Position numbers and translations under genes: made by a program. From positions 124,001 through 188,000 of the forward strand of contig NZ_VDMC01000001.1 in NCBI RefSeq assembly GCF_006346335.1: DNA of 64,000 bases, in the 5' to 3' direction. The DNA comes from Aequorivita sinensis. Lineage in GTDB: Bacteria > Bacteroidota > Bacteroidia > Flavobacteriales > Flavobacteriaceae. The notes beneath the pieces were generated by a model that was given only the letters and a program-made list of their open reading frames with translations, was not told where the DNA came from and ran no database searches. Of this stretch, positions 9,133-18,998 are shown one piece after another. The stretch's first letter is position 1; each line of letters starts with the position of its first letter.

Positions 9133-10506
9133 ATGAGAAACATATTAATAATAGGTGCAGGAAGATCAGCAACAAGTTTAATTCGGTATTTGCTAGACAA
9201 AAGTGAAGAAGAAAATCTTTTTATAACCATTGGTGACATTTCAGTACAATCTGCAAAGAAGTTAATTCAAAATCACCCAAATGCAAAAGGGATATTACTA
9301 GATGTTTTTAATGACGCACAACGAAAAGAAGCTGTTAAAAACAGTGATTTAGTAATCTCAATGTTACCAGCTCGCTATCATATTGAAGTAGCTAAAGACT
9401 GCCTAGCGCTTGGAAAAAACATGGTTACGGCTTCATATGTGAGCAAAGAAATGCAAGCTCTTAACCCTAAAGCTGAGGCAAAAGGACTAATTTTTATGAA
9501 TGAAATAGGTCTTGACCCTGGTGTTGACCATATGAGTGCCATGCAAATAATAGACAGAATTAGAGCAAAAGGTGGTAAAATGCTTCTTTTTGAATCGTTT
9601 TGCGGTGGATTAATTGCTCCAGAAAGTGATGATAACCTGTGGAATTATAAATTTACTTGGAATCCGAGAAATGTAGTTTTAGCTGGTCAAGGTGGCGCGG
9701 CTGAATTTATTCAGGAAGGTAAGTACAAATACATCCCTTATCACAGACTTTTCCGTAGAACCGAATTTATCAATATTGAAGGCTATGGAAAATTTGAGGT
9801 GTTGGCAAACAGAAACTCACTGCAATATCAATCTGTTTATGGACTTGAAGACATTCTTACTTTATATCGCGGAACCATAAGAAGGGTTGGTTTTAGCAAA
9901 GCTTGGAATATGTTTGTTCAACTTGGAATGACGGATGACACTTACACCATCCCAGACTCTGAAAACTTAACTTATCGTGATTTCGTGAATTTATTCTTAG
10001 CTTATTCTCCAACAGATTCAGTTGAACTTAAGCTTCGCTATGCATTAAAAATCGATCAAGACGATTTAATGTGGGAAAAACTTGAGGAATTAGACATTTT
10101 CAACGATAAGAAAACTATTGGTATTAAGAATGCTACGCCTGCCATGGCTCTTCAAAAAATATTGGAGGAAAAATGGACTTTATCTGAAGAAGATAAAGAT
10201 ATGATTGTAATGTACCACAAATTTGGTTATGAACTAAATGGGGAAAAGCATCAAATTGACAGTCATATGACTTTAATTGGTGAAGATCAAACTCATACCG
10301 CCATGGCAAAGACAGTAGGATTACCTGTTGCTATCGCCGCCATAAAAATTCTTAACGGTGAAATTACTACACCTGGAGTTCAGCGCCCTATTGCTAAAGA
10401 AGTTTACGAACCAATCTTAAAAGAACTTGAGGATCACGGTGTAATTTTTAAAGAGGAAGAAGTGAAGTATTTAGGCTACAACCCAGAAAACCTTCACTTA
10501 GGATAA
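9133..10506 (+). CDS. Saccharopine dehydrogenase family protein
   Basis: A 457-residue NAD(P)-dependent enzyme with an N-terminal Rossmann signature GAGRSATSL at residues 8-16 and a saccharopine-dehydrogenase-type C-terminal domain with the conserved EIGLDPGVDHMSAM segment near 135-148. The family covers saccharopine reductase and carboxynorspermidine or lysine-ketoglutarate-type enzymes. The exact substrate cannot be set here, though lysine degradation is the usual assignment in Bacteroidota. It is monocistronic and followed by a strong terminator at 10526-10565. Confidence 0.88.
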   Translation: MRNILIIGAGRSATSLIRYLLDKSEEENLFITIGDISVQSAKKLIQNHPNAKGILLDVFNDAQRKEAVKNSDLVISMLPARYHIEVAKDCLALGKNMVTASYVSKEMQALNPKAEAKGLIFMNEIGLDPGVDHMSAMQIIDRIRAKGGKMLLFESFCGGLIAPESDDNLWNYKFTWNPRNVVLAGQGGAAEFIQEGKYKYIPYHRLFRRTEFINIEGYGKFEVLANRNSLQYQSVYGLEDILTLYRGTIRRVGFSKAWNMFVQLGMTDDTYTIPDSENLTYRDFVNLFLAYSPTDSVELKLRYALKIDQDDLMWEKLEELDIFNDKKTIGIKNATPAMALQKILEEKWTLSEEDKDMIVMYHKFGYELNGEKHQIDSHMTLIGEDQTHTAMAKTVGLPVAIAAIKILNGEITTPGVQRPIAKEVYEPILKELEDHGVIFKEEEVKYLGYNPENLHLG

Positions 10507-10525
10507 TCACTTTATCTAAAGCTAT

Positions 10526-10565
10526 AAACAATAAAAGCCTGCATTTTTGCAGGCTTTTATTGTTT
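10526..10565. terminator. Bidirectional intrinsic terminator
   Basis: An 18-base perfect stem, AAACAATAAAAGCCTGCA at 10526-10543 and its complement at 10548-10565, closes a 4-base T loop. A- and T-rich flanks let it act on both the saccharopine dehydrogenase family gene and the convergent zinc peptidase gene. Confidence 0.9.
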
Positions 10566-10580
10566 ATTTATAGTTTGATA

Positions 10581-11270
10581 TTAATCTCTATTAAGGAATA
10601 TTGAGATAAAATATAGTAAGGTTGCTAAAGACCCAATTGCAGCTACTACATAAGTTCTAGCCGCCCATTTTAAAGCATCTTTTGCACCTTCGTGTTCTTG
10701 TGGTGTCACCATATTATTTGTCTCCAACCAAACTAACGCTCTTTTACTAGCGTCAAATTCCACTGGAAGTGTAATAAAAGCAAAGGCAGTAGTCACTGCA
10801 AATAAGGCTATACCAATTCCAAATACCCAAGTTCCAAAAGCAGAACCAGTAGCAAATAAAATAAGTCCAGCCATAATCACAAAATTGGATAATTTACTAG
10901 ATACACTTACTGCAGGAACAATTTTAGAACGAAGTTGCAACCAACTATAAGCAGTAGCATGCTGTACCGCGTGACCGCATTCGTGTGCAGCTACAGCCGC
11001 AGCCGCAGCATTTCGTTGCATATAAACTGGCTCACTTAGATTAATTGTTTTATCTGCCGGATTGTAGTGATCTGTTAATTGTCCCGCAACCGAGATAACT
11101 CTTACATCTGTAATTCCATTATCGGCAAGCATTTTTTCAGCGATTTCTTTACCGCTCATTCCATTTTGAAGATGGATCTTGCTGTATTTTTTAAACTTAC
11201 TTTTTAGCTTATTGCTAACATACCAGCTTACCAAAAAGATAATCCCAGCAATTACATAATATCCCATCAT
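10581..11270 (-). CDS. Neutral zinc metallopeptidase, YugP family
   Basis: A 229-residue membrane peptidase of the YugP/DUF2268-like zinc family. The metal motif HECGH is at 96-100 inside AAHECGHAVQHA, with one N-terminal membrane helix (about 3-18) and two or three more after residue 120. The N-terminal cytoplasmic part contains the family segment NGMSGKEIAEKML. The substrate is unknown. The second Met is an equally good start. No strong promoter box was found in the 129-base gap toward leuS. Confidence 0.9.
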   Translation of the reverse strand: MMGYYVIAGIIFLVSWYVSNKLKSKFKKYSKIHLQNGMSGKEIAEKMLADNGITDVRVISVAGQLTDHYNPADKTINLSEPVYMQRNAAAAAVAAHECGHAVQHATAYSWLQLRSKIVPAVSVSSKLSNFVIMAGLILFATGSAFGTWVFGIGIALFAVTTAFAFITLPVEFDASKRALVWLETNNMVTPQEHEGAKDALKWAARTYVVAAIGSLATLLYFISIFLNRD

Positions 11271-11399
11271 AATTTTAATGTTTTAGGTTTGTTTGTTTCT
11301 TTTTCTATAACTTTTATAACTTGTGCTTTGTAAATCTACTTCGTAATTCTACAAGACACAAAGTTTTCAAAAACAATATATCAAAAAACGTGCAAAAAT

Positions 11400-14279
11400 T
11401 TATCCTACAATATTTACAATCTTTCCAGGCACAATTATCACCTTTTTAGGCGTACGACCCTCTAAATATTGAGCTGTTTTCTCGTGTGACATTACGGCAG
11501 ATTCTATTTCGTCTTTCGTTAAATCTAAAGAAAGCTCTAAGGTAAAGCGCATTTTCCCATTGAATGATATAGGATACTCTTTACTGCTTTCAACCAAATG
11601 TTTTTCATCAAACTTCGGGAAAGATACTGTAGCAATACTTTCAGAATGACCTAATTTATTCCAAAGCTCCTCTGCTATATGAGGTGCATAAGGTGAAATT
11701 AGAATAGCTAAAGGCTCTAATACTTCTCTTGAATTACATTTTTGTGCTGAAAGCTCATTCACTGCAATCATAAAAGATGAAACAGAAGTATTAAAACTAA
11801 AGTTTTCAATGTCTTCTTCTACTTTCTTTATTGTTTTATGCAGCGTTTTCATACTGTCTTTTGACGCCGCATCTTCTGAAACATTAAAGCTTTCATCTGC
11901 ACCAGAGTGATACAACTTCCACAATTTTTTAAGGAAACCGTGTACTCCTGTAATTCCTGCAGTATTCCAAGGTTTTGCTTGTTCTAGAGGTCCAAGAAAC
12001 ATTTCGTACATCCTTAATGTATCAGCTCCGTACTGCTCGCAAATATCATCGGGATTAACTACATTGTATTTAGACTTAGACATTTTCTCTACCTCGCGAG
12101 AAACTTTGAAAGTTCCGTCTTCTTCGGTAATAAATTCTGCGTTTTTGAACTCTTCACGCCAATTTTTAAAAGCAGAGATATTCAGTTCGTTTTGAATGTT
12201 TACTAGTGAAACATCTGCGTGAATTGGCTGTGTTACATAATCCTTTGCCAAGGAAGAAGTTACAAATTTGTTTTCCCCTTCAATTCTATGAACAAACGCA
12301 CTTTCACCCAAAATCATTCCTTGGTTAATAAGCTTTTTAAATGGTTCTTCTACAGGCACCAATCCGCGATCACTCATAAACTTCACCCAAAAACGGCTGT
12401 ATAATAAATGTCCTGTTGCGTGTTCGCTACCACCTATATACAAGTCTACATTTTGCCAGTAGTCCATAGCTTCTTTAGAAGCGAAAACTTCGTTGCGTTT
12501 GGCATCTTCCATATAACGGAAGAAGTACCAGCTACTCCCGGCCCAACCAGGCATAGTGTTCAACTCAAGAGGGAAAATAGTTTTATTATCTACAAGTTTA
12601 TTACTAACCACAGTAGCGTTTTCTGTATCCCAAGCCCAATTCTCTGCACGGCCTAATGGTGGCTCGCCTTCTTCGGTTGGCAAGTATTTTTCAACTTCAG
12701 GAAGGTGCAGTGGTAAACATTCAGTTGGTACTGCTTGTGGCATTCCATCTTTGTAGAAAATTGGAAATGGCTCTCCCCAATATCTTTGTCGGCTAAAAAC
12801 TGCATCGCGTAAACGGTAGTTTATTTTACCTTCACCTACTCCTTTTTCTTCTAAAGCAGCGATGATTTTTTCTGTTGCCTGTTTATGATTTAAGTTGTTT
12901 AAGAAATCACTATTTGTGATAACTGTATTTTCTTTATCGGAATACGCTTCCTCTGAAATATCTACTCCTTTAAAAATATTTGGAATTGGTAAGTTGAAGT
13001 GTTTTGCGAAATCATAATCACGTTGGTCTCCACAAGGAACACTCATTACAGCACCAGTACCATATCCAGCCAATACATAATCCCCAATCCAAATAGGAAT
13101 TGCCTCCCCTGAGAATGGATGTTCTGCATAAGCTCCTGTAAAAACTCCTGTGATGGTTTTAACATCTGCCATACGCTCGCGCTCACTGCGTTTTGCTGTA
13201 ACAGCTATGTAATTTTCAACTGCTTCTTTTTGTTCATCAGTCGTAATTTCTGCAACTAATTCGTGTTCAGGTGCCAATACCATAAAGCTCACGCCGTAAA
13301 TTGTGTCTGGACGGGTTGTGAACACTGGGATTTCAAATGGTGAGTTTTCTCCTGACCCTGAACTCATAACTCTGAACTTAACAGAAGCTCCTTTGCTTCT
13401 TCCAATCCAATTGGTTTGAGAATCTTTTAAAGGCTGTGGCCAATCGATATCCTTAAGACCGTCTAATAGGCGTTGTGCATATGCAGTAATTCGCATACTC
13501 CACTGCTTCATCTTTTTTCGGACTACAGGATAACCTCCGCGTTCAGAAACACCATTTACAATTTCGTCATTCGCCAAAACAGTCCCTAGCTCAGGACACC
13601 AATTTACTTCTGTTTCAGCTAAATATGTAAGCCTGTATTTTAAAAGGATTTCTTGTTTCTTAGTTTCAGAAAACTCTTTCCATTGTTCTGAAGTGAAAAC
13701 CTCTACATCTTCATCACAAACTGCATTTACACTCTTGTTTCCTTCAGTAGAAAAAACATCTTGCAATTCTTCAATAGAACTTGCTTTGTCCACATCTTTA
13801 TCATACCAACTTTCAAAAAGTTGTAAGAAAATCCATTGGGTCCATTTGTAATATTCGGGGTTTGAAGTACGAACTTCACGACTCCAATCGAATGAAAACC
13901 CAATTCTATCTAATTGTTTGCGATAGCCCTCAATTTCATTTCCATTTTTATCAACTCCACCTTCAATATTCACTTTTGTGGTTTCCGCTGGATGTTGTCC
14001 TGTTTGAATTGCATACTGTTCTGCCGGAAGTCCGAAAGAATCATAACCCATCGGGTGCAAAACATTAAAACCTTGATGACGCTTAAATCTTGAGTAAACA
14101 TCACTAGCAATATAACCAAGTGGATGTCCTACGTGAAGTCCTGCTCCAGAAGGATAAGGAAACATATCCAAAACGTAGTATTTTGGCTTTCCACTGGTAT
14201 TTTCAGCTTTAAAAGTTTGGTTTTTGGCCCAATATTCTTGCCATTTTGCTTCTATTTCGTTGAAGTGATATTTGCTCAT
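11400..14279 (-). CDS. leuS: Leucine--tRNA ligase
   Basis: Class Ia synthetase that charges tRNA-Leu, 959 residues. The HIGH-type motif is HVGH at 49-52 and the KMSKS loop (EKMSKSKYN) is near residue 730. The editing CP1 domain is present in the middle with the TTRPDTIYG motif, so mischarged tRNA can be hydrolysed. The anticodon-binding and C-terminal domains follow, ending in the usual KVIIVPGKIVNIVG. The protein is longer than E. coli LeuRS (about 860); Bacteroidota enzymes carry insertions such as the acidic stretch near residues 165-205. The promoter is at 14335-14363. Confidence 0.97.
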   Translation of the reverse strand: MSKYHFNEIEAKWQEYWAKNQTFKAENTSGKPKYYVLDMFPYPSGAGLHVGHPLGYIASDVYSRFKRHQGFNVLHPMGYDSFGLPAEQYAIQTGQHPAETTKVNIEGGVDKNGNEIEGYRKQLDRIGFSFDWSREVRTSNPEYYKWTQWIFLQLFESWYDKDVDKASSIEELQDVFSTEGNKSVNAVCDEDVEVFTSEQWKEFSETKKQEILLKYRLTYLAETEVNWCPELGTVLANDEIVNGVSERGGYPVVRKKMKQWSMRITAYAQRLLDGLKDIDWPQPLKDSQTNWIGRSKGASVKFRVMSSGSGENSPFEIPVFTTRPDTIYGVSFMVLAPEHELVAEITTDEQKEAVENYIAVTAKRSERERMADVKTITGVFTGAYAEHPFSGEAIPIWIGDYVLAGYGTGAVMSVPCGDQRDYDFAKHFNLPIPNIFKGVDISEEAYSDKENTVITNSDFLNNLNHKQATEKIIAALEEKGVGEGKINYRLRDAVFSRQRYWGEPFPIFYKDGMPQAVPTECLPLHLPEVEKYLPTEEGEPPLGRAENWAWDTENATVVSNKLVDNKTIFPLELNTMPGWAGSSWYFFRYMEDAKRNEVFASKEAMDYWQNVDLYIGGSEHATGHLLYSRFWVKFMSDRGLVPVEEPFKKLINQGMILGESAFVHRIEGENKFVTSSLAKDYVTQPIHADVSLVNIQNELNISAFKNWREEFKNAEFITEEDGTFKVSREVEKMSKSKYNVVNPDDICEQYGADTLRMYEMFLGPLEQAKPWNTAGITGVHGFLKKLWKLYHSGADESFNVSEDAASKDSMKTLHKTIKKVEEDIENFSFNTSVSSFMIAVNELSAQKCNSREVLEPLAILISPYAPHIAEELWNKLGHSESIATVSFPKFDEKHLVESSKEYPISFNGKMRFTLELSLDLTKDEIESAVMSHEKTAQYLEGRTPKKVIIVPGKIVNIVG

Positions 14280-14334
14280 TCTATTAGTTTCAAGTAAAAA
14301 AACAGCCCCTTGTTTATGTTCAGGAGATTGGGCA

Positions 14335-14363
14335 CAAATTTACTGCTATTGTACGAAAGTCAA
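14335..14363 (-). promoter_or_regulatory. Promoter of leuS, Bacteroidota type
   Basis: On the minus strand TTG (14363-14361), an 18-base spacer and TAAATTTG (14342-14335) match the -33/-7 consensus. Transcription would start near 14329, with a leader of about 50 bases before the ATG at 14279. Confidence 0.7.
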
Positions 14364-14432
14364 AACTTTAAACGTTGTTTAGTGCAAGATGCAAAATTAC
14401 TTGTATTTTTACGGCAAAATTCTACAAACCCT

Positions 14433-15311
14433 ATGAGTGCTTCTTTTGAAAAATATCAAAAACGCAGATTGATTTCTTCCTACTTTTCAGTAGTCATCAG
14501 TATATCACTAGTGCTATTTCTATTGGGATTACTGGGATTGTTAGTTTTAAATTCTAAAAAAGTAGCAGACTACTTTAAAGAACAAATTGCAATTACTGTT
14601 TTCCTTAAAGACAGCGCCAAAGAAGTTGAAATCACGCAACTCAAACAAAGTTTGGCTTTAGCAGAGTACACCAAAAGCGCTGAATTTGTTTCAAAAGAAG
14701 ACGCTGCCAAGGAACACCAAGAGACTTTAGGAGAGAATTTTATAGAATATTTGGGCGAAAACCCGCTTCAAAATAGTATTGACGTATACATTTTAGCCGA
14801 TTACGTTACGCCACAAAAAATGGAAGAAATCACTACAGAGCTGAAAGAAAAAGGTTTTGTAGATGATGTTATATACGACAAACCTTTAATTGCACAACTT
14901 ACCGACAACGTTAAACGCATCAGCTTTTGGATTTTAGTGATTAGCGGTATTTTTACATTTATAGCTGTTTTACTAATAAATAGCAGCATTCGTCTTAGTA
15001 TTTACGCAAAGAGGTTTACAATTAAAACAATGCAGATGGTAGGTGCTACCAAAAAGTTTATTCGCAAGCCATTTGTATGGAAAAGTGTACGTCTAGGAGT
15101 TATTGGTGCTATTGTAGCTATGATTGGAATGGGATTGGTGCTGTATTACTTAAACGAAAGCTTCCCACAACTTCAATTGTTAGGCGATAAAATTATGCTT
15201 GCAGGTTTATTTATCTTCATCTTTTTGATGGGGGTTTTAATTACCTGGATAAGTACTTTTATTGCTACGCAACGATTCTTAAACCTAAGAACTGACGATT
15301 TGTATTATTAG
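14433..15311 (+). CDS. ftsX: Cell division protein FtsX
   Basis: Permease-like subunit of the FtsEX complex, which couples septal ring activity to peptidoglycan hydrolases. From the ATG at 14433 it has 292 residues: a cytoplasmic start with KRRLISSYF, the first membrane helix, a roughly 100-residue periplasmic loop with the family motif FVSKEDAAKEH, then three C-terminal helices. The open frame reaches back to 14310, but those 41 residues have no family likeness and would run into the leuS promoter region, so the later ATG is chosen. ftsE is not adjacent. First gene of the run to truB. Confidence 0.9.
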   Translation: MSASFEKYQKRRLISSYFSVVISISLVLFLLGLLGLLVLNSKKVADYFKEQIAITVFLKDSAKEVEITQLKQSLALAEYTKSAEFVSKEDAAKEHQETLGENFIEYLGENPLQNSIDVYILADYVTPQKMEEITTELKEKGFVDDVIYDKPLIAQLTDNVKRISFWILVISGIFTFIAVLLINSSIRLSIYAKRFTIKTMQMVGATKKFIRKPFVWKSVRLGVIGAIVAMIGMGLVLYYLNESFPQLQLLGDKIMLAGLFIFIFLMGVLITWISTFIATQRFLNLRTDDLYY

Positions 15312-15340
15312 TGGTGAGTGGAAAATAAAAAATATTAAAA

Positions 15341-15604
15341 ATGGGAGAGAAAAAAAATAAAGAAGGGTTTAAGCCAGACTTTGTGTTTGAACGTAAAAAC
15401 TACAAGTTTATGCTTATTGGCATTGCATTTATCGCATTGGGATTTATTTTAATGACTGGCGGTGGAAGTGATGACCCAAATGTTTTTAATCCCGAAATTT
15501 ATAATTGGAGAAGAATCCGTTTAGCTCCAGCCTTAGTCCTAATAGGATTTGCAATTGAAGTTTACGCCATTTTATTAAAACCTGATAACAAAGAACAGAA
15601 TTAG
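15341..15604 (+). CDS. DUF3098 membrane protein
   Basis: An 87-residue protein with two membrane helices (about 22-39 and 65-80) and a conserved segment containing MTGGGSDDPNVFNPEIYN. This is the DUF3098 family, found in Bacteroidota between ftsX and uppP; function unknown. It begins 29 bases after ftsX and its TAG stop shares a G with the GTG start of uppP, so the three are probably one transcript. The position suggests a role at the cell envelope, which is inference. Confidence 0.88.
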   Translation: MGEKKNKEGFKPDFVFERKNYKFMLIGIAFIALGFILMTGGGSDDPNVFNPEIYNWRRIRLAPALVLIGFAIEVYAILLKPDNKEQN

Positions 15605-16398
15605 TGGATTATCTAGACGCAATTATTCTTGGAGCTATCCAAGGATTTACTGAATTTTTACCTGTTTCTTCAAGTGGCCATCTTGAATTAGGAAAAGCAA
15701 TATTAGGAGATACATCAGTCCCAGAAGAAAGTTTACTTTTTACTGTAATTCTTCACTTCGCTACGGCTTTAAGCACCATTGTAGTGTTTAGAAAAGATAT
15801 CATTGAAATTGTTTCAGGGCTCTTTAAATTTCAATGGAACGAAGAAACTCAATTCATAACAAAAATTGTTCTCTCAATGATTCCAGCTGTTGTAATTGGC
15901 TTGCTTTTTGAAAAAGAATTAGAGTCATTTTTTGGCGGAAGTATTGCTTTTGTAGGGGCTATGCTAATTGTTACAGCAGTACTTTTATGGTTTGCCGATC
16001 TTGCAAAAAACACTGGAAAACCTGTAACATTCAAAGACTCAATTATTATTGGGGTTGCTCAAGCAATTGCTATGCTACCCGGTATATCTCGTAGTGGGGC
16101 TACAATTTCTACTTCAGTTTTATTAGGAAACGACAAGTCTAAAGCTGCTAGATTTTCATTTTTAATGGTCGTCCCATTAATTTTTGGAAAAATTGCAAAG
16201 GATCTACTTAGCGGTGATATTACAACGCACAGCACTAATTTTGGAACTTTAAGCGTCGGATTTATTGCAGCGTTTATTTGCGGACTTATAGCTTGTACTT
16301 GGATGATTTCCTTAGTTAAGAAGAGTAAACTACGTTATTTTTCAATCTACTGTGTGATAGTTGGTATTATTGCAATAGTAACCAGCTTATACATATAA
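15604..16398 (+). CDS. uppP: Undecaprenyl-diphosphatase
   Basis: Integral membrane phosphatase of the BacA/UppP type (264 residues) that recycles undecaprenyl pyrophosphate for peptidoglycan and other glycans. Two catalytic motifs are clear: QGFTEFLPVSSSGH at 13-26 and PGISRSGATIS at 159-169, with about eight membrane helices. The start is GTG, overlapping the previous stop by one base, so translation is coupled. The next gene, truB, begins directly after the TAA. Confidence 0.96.
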   Translation: MDYLDAIILGAIQGFTEFLPVSSSGHLELGKAILGDTSVPEESLLFTVILHFATALSTIVVFRKDIIEIVSGLFKFQWNEETQFITKIVLSMIPAVVIGLLFEKELESFFGGSIAFVGAMLIVTAVLLWFADLAKNTGKPVTFKDSIIIGVAQAIAMLPGISRSGATISTSVLLGNDKSKAARFSFLMVVPLIFGKIAKDLLSGDITTHSTNFGTLSVGFIAAFICGLIACTWMISLVKKSKLRYFSIYCVIVGIIAIVTSLYI

Positions 16399-17088
16399 AT
16401 GACAGGAGAAGACTACAAAGAAGGCCAAGTAATATTAATCGACAAACCATTGGAATGGACATCTTTTCAAGCGGTAAACAAAGTGCGTTGGTTAATTAAA
16501 AAATCTTTCGGATTTAAGAAAATTAAAGTCGGTCACGCCGGCACTTTAGACCCACTCGCAACTGGCCTTTTAATAATTTGTTCAGGAAAGTTTACAAAGA
16601 AAATTGACACTTTTCAAGCTCAGGAAAAAGAGTACACAGGGACTTTCACTCTTGGAGCTACTACGCCCAGCTACGACCTAGAAACTGAAATAGATCAGAA
16701 TTTCGATATTTCCGAAATCACTTCAGAACAAATACACGAGGCAACTAAGCAATTTATAGGTGAAATTCAGCAGCAACCCCCAGTATTTTCAGCGTTGAAA
16801 AAAGACGGGAAACGCCTTTATGAATTTGCTAGAAATGGCGAAGAAGTTGAAATTCCTTTTAGAAAAATAACTATTTCAGAGTTTGAAATAACAAGAATAG
16901 ACCTTCCAAATGTAGACTTTAGAGTGGTTTGCAGTAAAGGCACTTACATCCGGTCTCTAGCTAACGATTTTGGCAAGGCTCTTAACAATGGTGCTCATCT
17001 ATCTGCATTGCGCAGAACAAAGATTGGTGATTTTTCTGTGGCGAATGCTATAAGCATCTCAGACTTCGAATCTTCGCTCCCTAGTTAA
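16399..17088 (+). CDS. truB: tRNA pseudouridine(55) synthase
   Basis: Forms pseudouridine 55 in the T arm of tRNAs. The catalytic motif GHAGTLDPLATG is at 45-56 with Asp51, followed by the family block QQPPVFSALKKDG and the SKGTYIRSLANDFG segment. At 229 residues it is the short Bacteroidota form and lacks a C-terminal PUA domain. The ATG follows the uppP stop with no gap, so co-expression is likely. Confidence 0.96.
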   Translation: MTGEDYKEGQVILIDKPLEWTSFQAVNKVRWLIKKSFGFKKIKVGHAGTLDPLATGLLIICSGKFTKKIDTFQAQEKEYTGTFTLGATTPSYDLETEIDQNFDISEITSEQIHEATKQFIGEIQQQPPVFSALKKDGKRLYEFARNGEEVEIPFRKITISEFEITRIDLPNVDFRVVCSKGTYIRSLANDFGKALNNGAHLSALRRTKIGDFSVANAISISDFESSLPS

Positions 17089-17159
17089 AATATCTCTAAT
17101 AGAGCCCTAATTTTCAAGTGTTTTGTGGAATTTTGTATAAAATTTCAGTACTTGCATAA

Positions 17160-17888
17160 ATGAATTTTAATTATTCATATAAAGCTTTTTTAATAACTTC
17201 ACTTCTTACAGGAAGTCTAGTGCTATTTCTATTTAGCATAAAACTTTCAAAGCAGAAGGAAGAACTCAACTATGATACCTATGAGGTTGAAATGGCAGAT
17301 GAGGTATTGCCTGAAGAAAAAGAAGAGGAAATCGCGCAGTTAACTCCAGAAGTTAGTAGAATTGAAACAAACAAAGCTTTTAATGAGGCAGAAAAATATA
17401 AATCTCCTTTTGAAAGTGAAGATCGAGAATTAACTGAAACAACCGAAGGCAAGCTTCAGGAAATGCAAGAAGCCTTGGAGAATTCTAAAAACAGCTTGAA
17501 CGGGAACATCTCAACTAAAGTCTCTAAACCTGAAAAAGAGAAAAAAACAAATTTTTCAAATACCGACAGTAATGATAAAGGTGAGGCTGTTGTAAAAGGT
17601 GGAAATAGAAACACAACCATTAGTTATCGATTAGTAAACCGCCAGGATATAGATTTACCTAATCCTGTTTATACTTGTTATGGCTATGGAAAGGTGGTGA
17701 TAAATATTGAGGTAAATAATCTCGGGAAAGTTGTAAAAAACTCCTACAACAAAACAGCATCAACAACTTCCAATCAATGTTTGATAGATGCCGCTCTTGA
17801 TTATTCAAAGCAAGCTCGTTTTACAACCGACGCTTCAAAAGAAAAACAATTGGGTACAATAACTTTCAATTTCCCAGGGCAACAATAA
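17160..17888 (+). CDS. TonB-like protein with one membrane anchor
   Basis: A 242-residue protein with one N-terminal membrane helix (about 10-27), an acidic and lysine-rich periplasmic linker (30-150) and a compact C-terminal domain. That domain contains GKVVINIEVNNLGKV and ends in a TonB-like strand pattern (GTITFNFPGQ). The arrangement resembles energy-transducer TonB-family proteins, but the linker lacks the Pro-rich repeats of classical TonB, and exbB/exbD are not adjacent. Flavobacteria often carry such a gene after truB. Whether it energises any receptor is unknown. Confidence 0.7.
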   Translation: MNFNYSYKAFLITSLLTGSLVLFLFSIKLSKQKEELNYDTYEVEMADEVLPEEKEEEIAQLTPEVSRIETNKAFNEAEKYKSPFESEDRELTETTEGKLQEMQEALENSKNSLNGNISTKVSKPEKEKKTNFSNTDSNDKGEAVVKGGNRNTTISYRLVNRQDIDLPNPVYTCYGYGKVVINIEVNNLGKVVKNSYNKTASTTSNQCLIDAALDYSKQARFTTDASKEKQLGTITFNFPGQQ

Positions 17889-17941
17889 TTTGTCCACTTA
17901 ACGAAGTTGTAGTGGGTAGTTTCCATCTAAAGAATCAACTT

Positions 17942-18511
17942 ATGGATAATAATAAAATACGCTGTGCTTGGTGCGGCACCGATCCGTTGTATATAAAATA
18001 TCACGACGAAGAATGGGGAGTGCCAGTTAAGGATGACAAAATACTGTTTGAATTTCTTATTCTCGAGAGCTTTCAGGCGGGATTAAGTTGGATTACTATT
18101 CTTCGAAAAAGAGAAAACTTCAGGATGGCATTTGATAATTTCGATTACAAGAAAATAGCGAAATACAATCAGAATAAAATTGATGAATTACTTCAAAACA
18201 GTGGGATTATCCGAAATAAATTGAAAGTGAATTCTGCTGTATCCAACGCCAAGGCTTTTATGGAAATTCAAAATGAATTTGGAAGCTTCAGCAATTATAT
18301 TTGGAGGTTTATTGACAATACACCGATTAAAAACAGTTGGAAAAACCACAAAGATGTTCCTGCAACCACTTCAATAAGTGATGCTATAAGTAAAGATTTA
18401 AAAAAAAGAGGTTTTAAATTTATGGGGAGTACTGTTGTTTATGCATATATGCAAGCGGTAGGGATGGTAAACGATCATATAACTGATTGTTTCCGTTATC
18501 AACAAGTTTAA
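17942..18511 (+). CDS. tag: DNA-3-methyladenine glycosylase I
   Basis: Base-excision repair glycosylase removing 3-methyladenine from alkylated DNA, 189 residues from the ATG at 17942. The zinc-binding N-terminal motif is C8 with H21 (RCAWCGTDPLYIKYHDEEWG), the catalytic region is EFLILESFQAGLSW, and the C-terminal zinc ligands are in NDHITDC. A GTG at 17912 would add ten residues without family likeness and is rejected. It starts 53 bases after the TonB-like gene and may share its transcript. Confidence 0.94.
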   Translation: MDNNKIRCAWCGTDPLYIKYHDEEWGVPVKDDKILFEFLILESFQAGLSWITILRKRENFRMAFDNFDYKKIAKYNQNKIDELLQNSGIIRNKLKVNSAVSNAKAFMEIQNEFGSFSNYIWRFIDNTPIKNSWKNHKDVPATTSISDAISKDLKKRGFKFMGSTVVYAYMQAVGMVNDHITDCFRYQQV

Positions 18512-18516
18512 TTTTT

Positions 18517-18858
18517 CTAATAAATATTCTTCTTAGACTTCAATAAATTTGCAGCAGCAACTGCTTTCAGAGCTTGACGATAATGTGAATCTAATTCAGG
18601 ATCTGTGTTTTTCTCAACAGAAAAAAATTTTCGAAACCAAGTAATTGCTTTGGAATATTCGCTATTATAATAATAAGCTATTGCTAAATGCTTATATATA
18701 AACGGTGTTCCGTACCCTTCGCGCACTACTTGCTCATAAACTCGTACTACATCAATATCCTTATTTACATCCATAACTTTATTGTTAGTTTGAGAATAAG
18801 AAATGGATGAGACACAGGCAATCAAAAAAACAGTAAAAAATGTTTGTTTTAAAGTCAT
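18517..18858 (-). CDS. Secreted TPR-like protein
   Basis: About 113 residues from the ATG at 18858, with a cleavable signal peptide (hydrophobic 5-19, ending in ISYSQ). The mature part has one tetratricopeptide-like unit around HLAIAYYYNSEYSKAITWFRK and a second weaker helical pair. Such short TPR proteins act in protein contacts; no specific role can be assigned. An upstream ATG at 18879 is possible. Its 3' end lies 5 bases from the convergent tag gene. Confidence 0.7.
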   Translation of the reverse strand: MTLKQTFFTVFLIACVSSISYSQTNNKVMDVNKDIDVVRVYEQVVREGYGTPFIYKHLAIAYYYNSEYSKAITWFRKFFSVEKNTDPELDSHYRQALKAVAAANLLKSKKNIY

Positions 18859-18998
18859 TGGAGATGTGAGAGATAACATTACTTTCAAACAATCTTTATA
18901 CTATACGTCAATAGTTAATAGTATGGATCATCCTTCCACAAAAAAACTGAAAATAAAGCGATTAAACGACAATTTTATTCAATTTAACACAAATAACT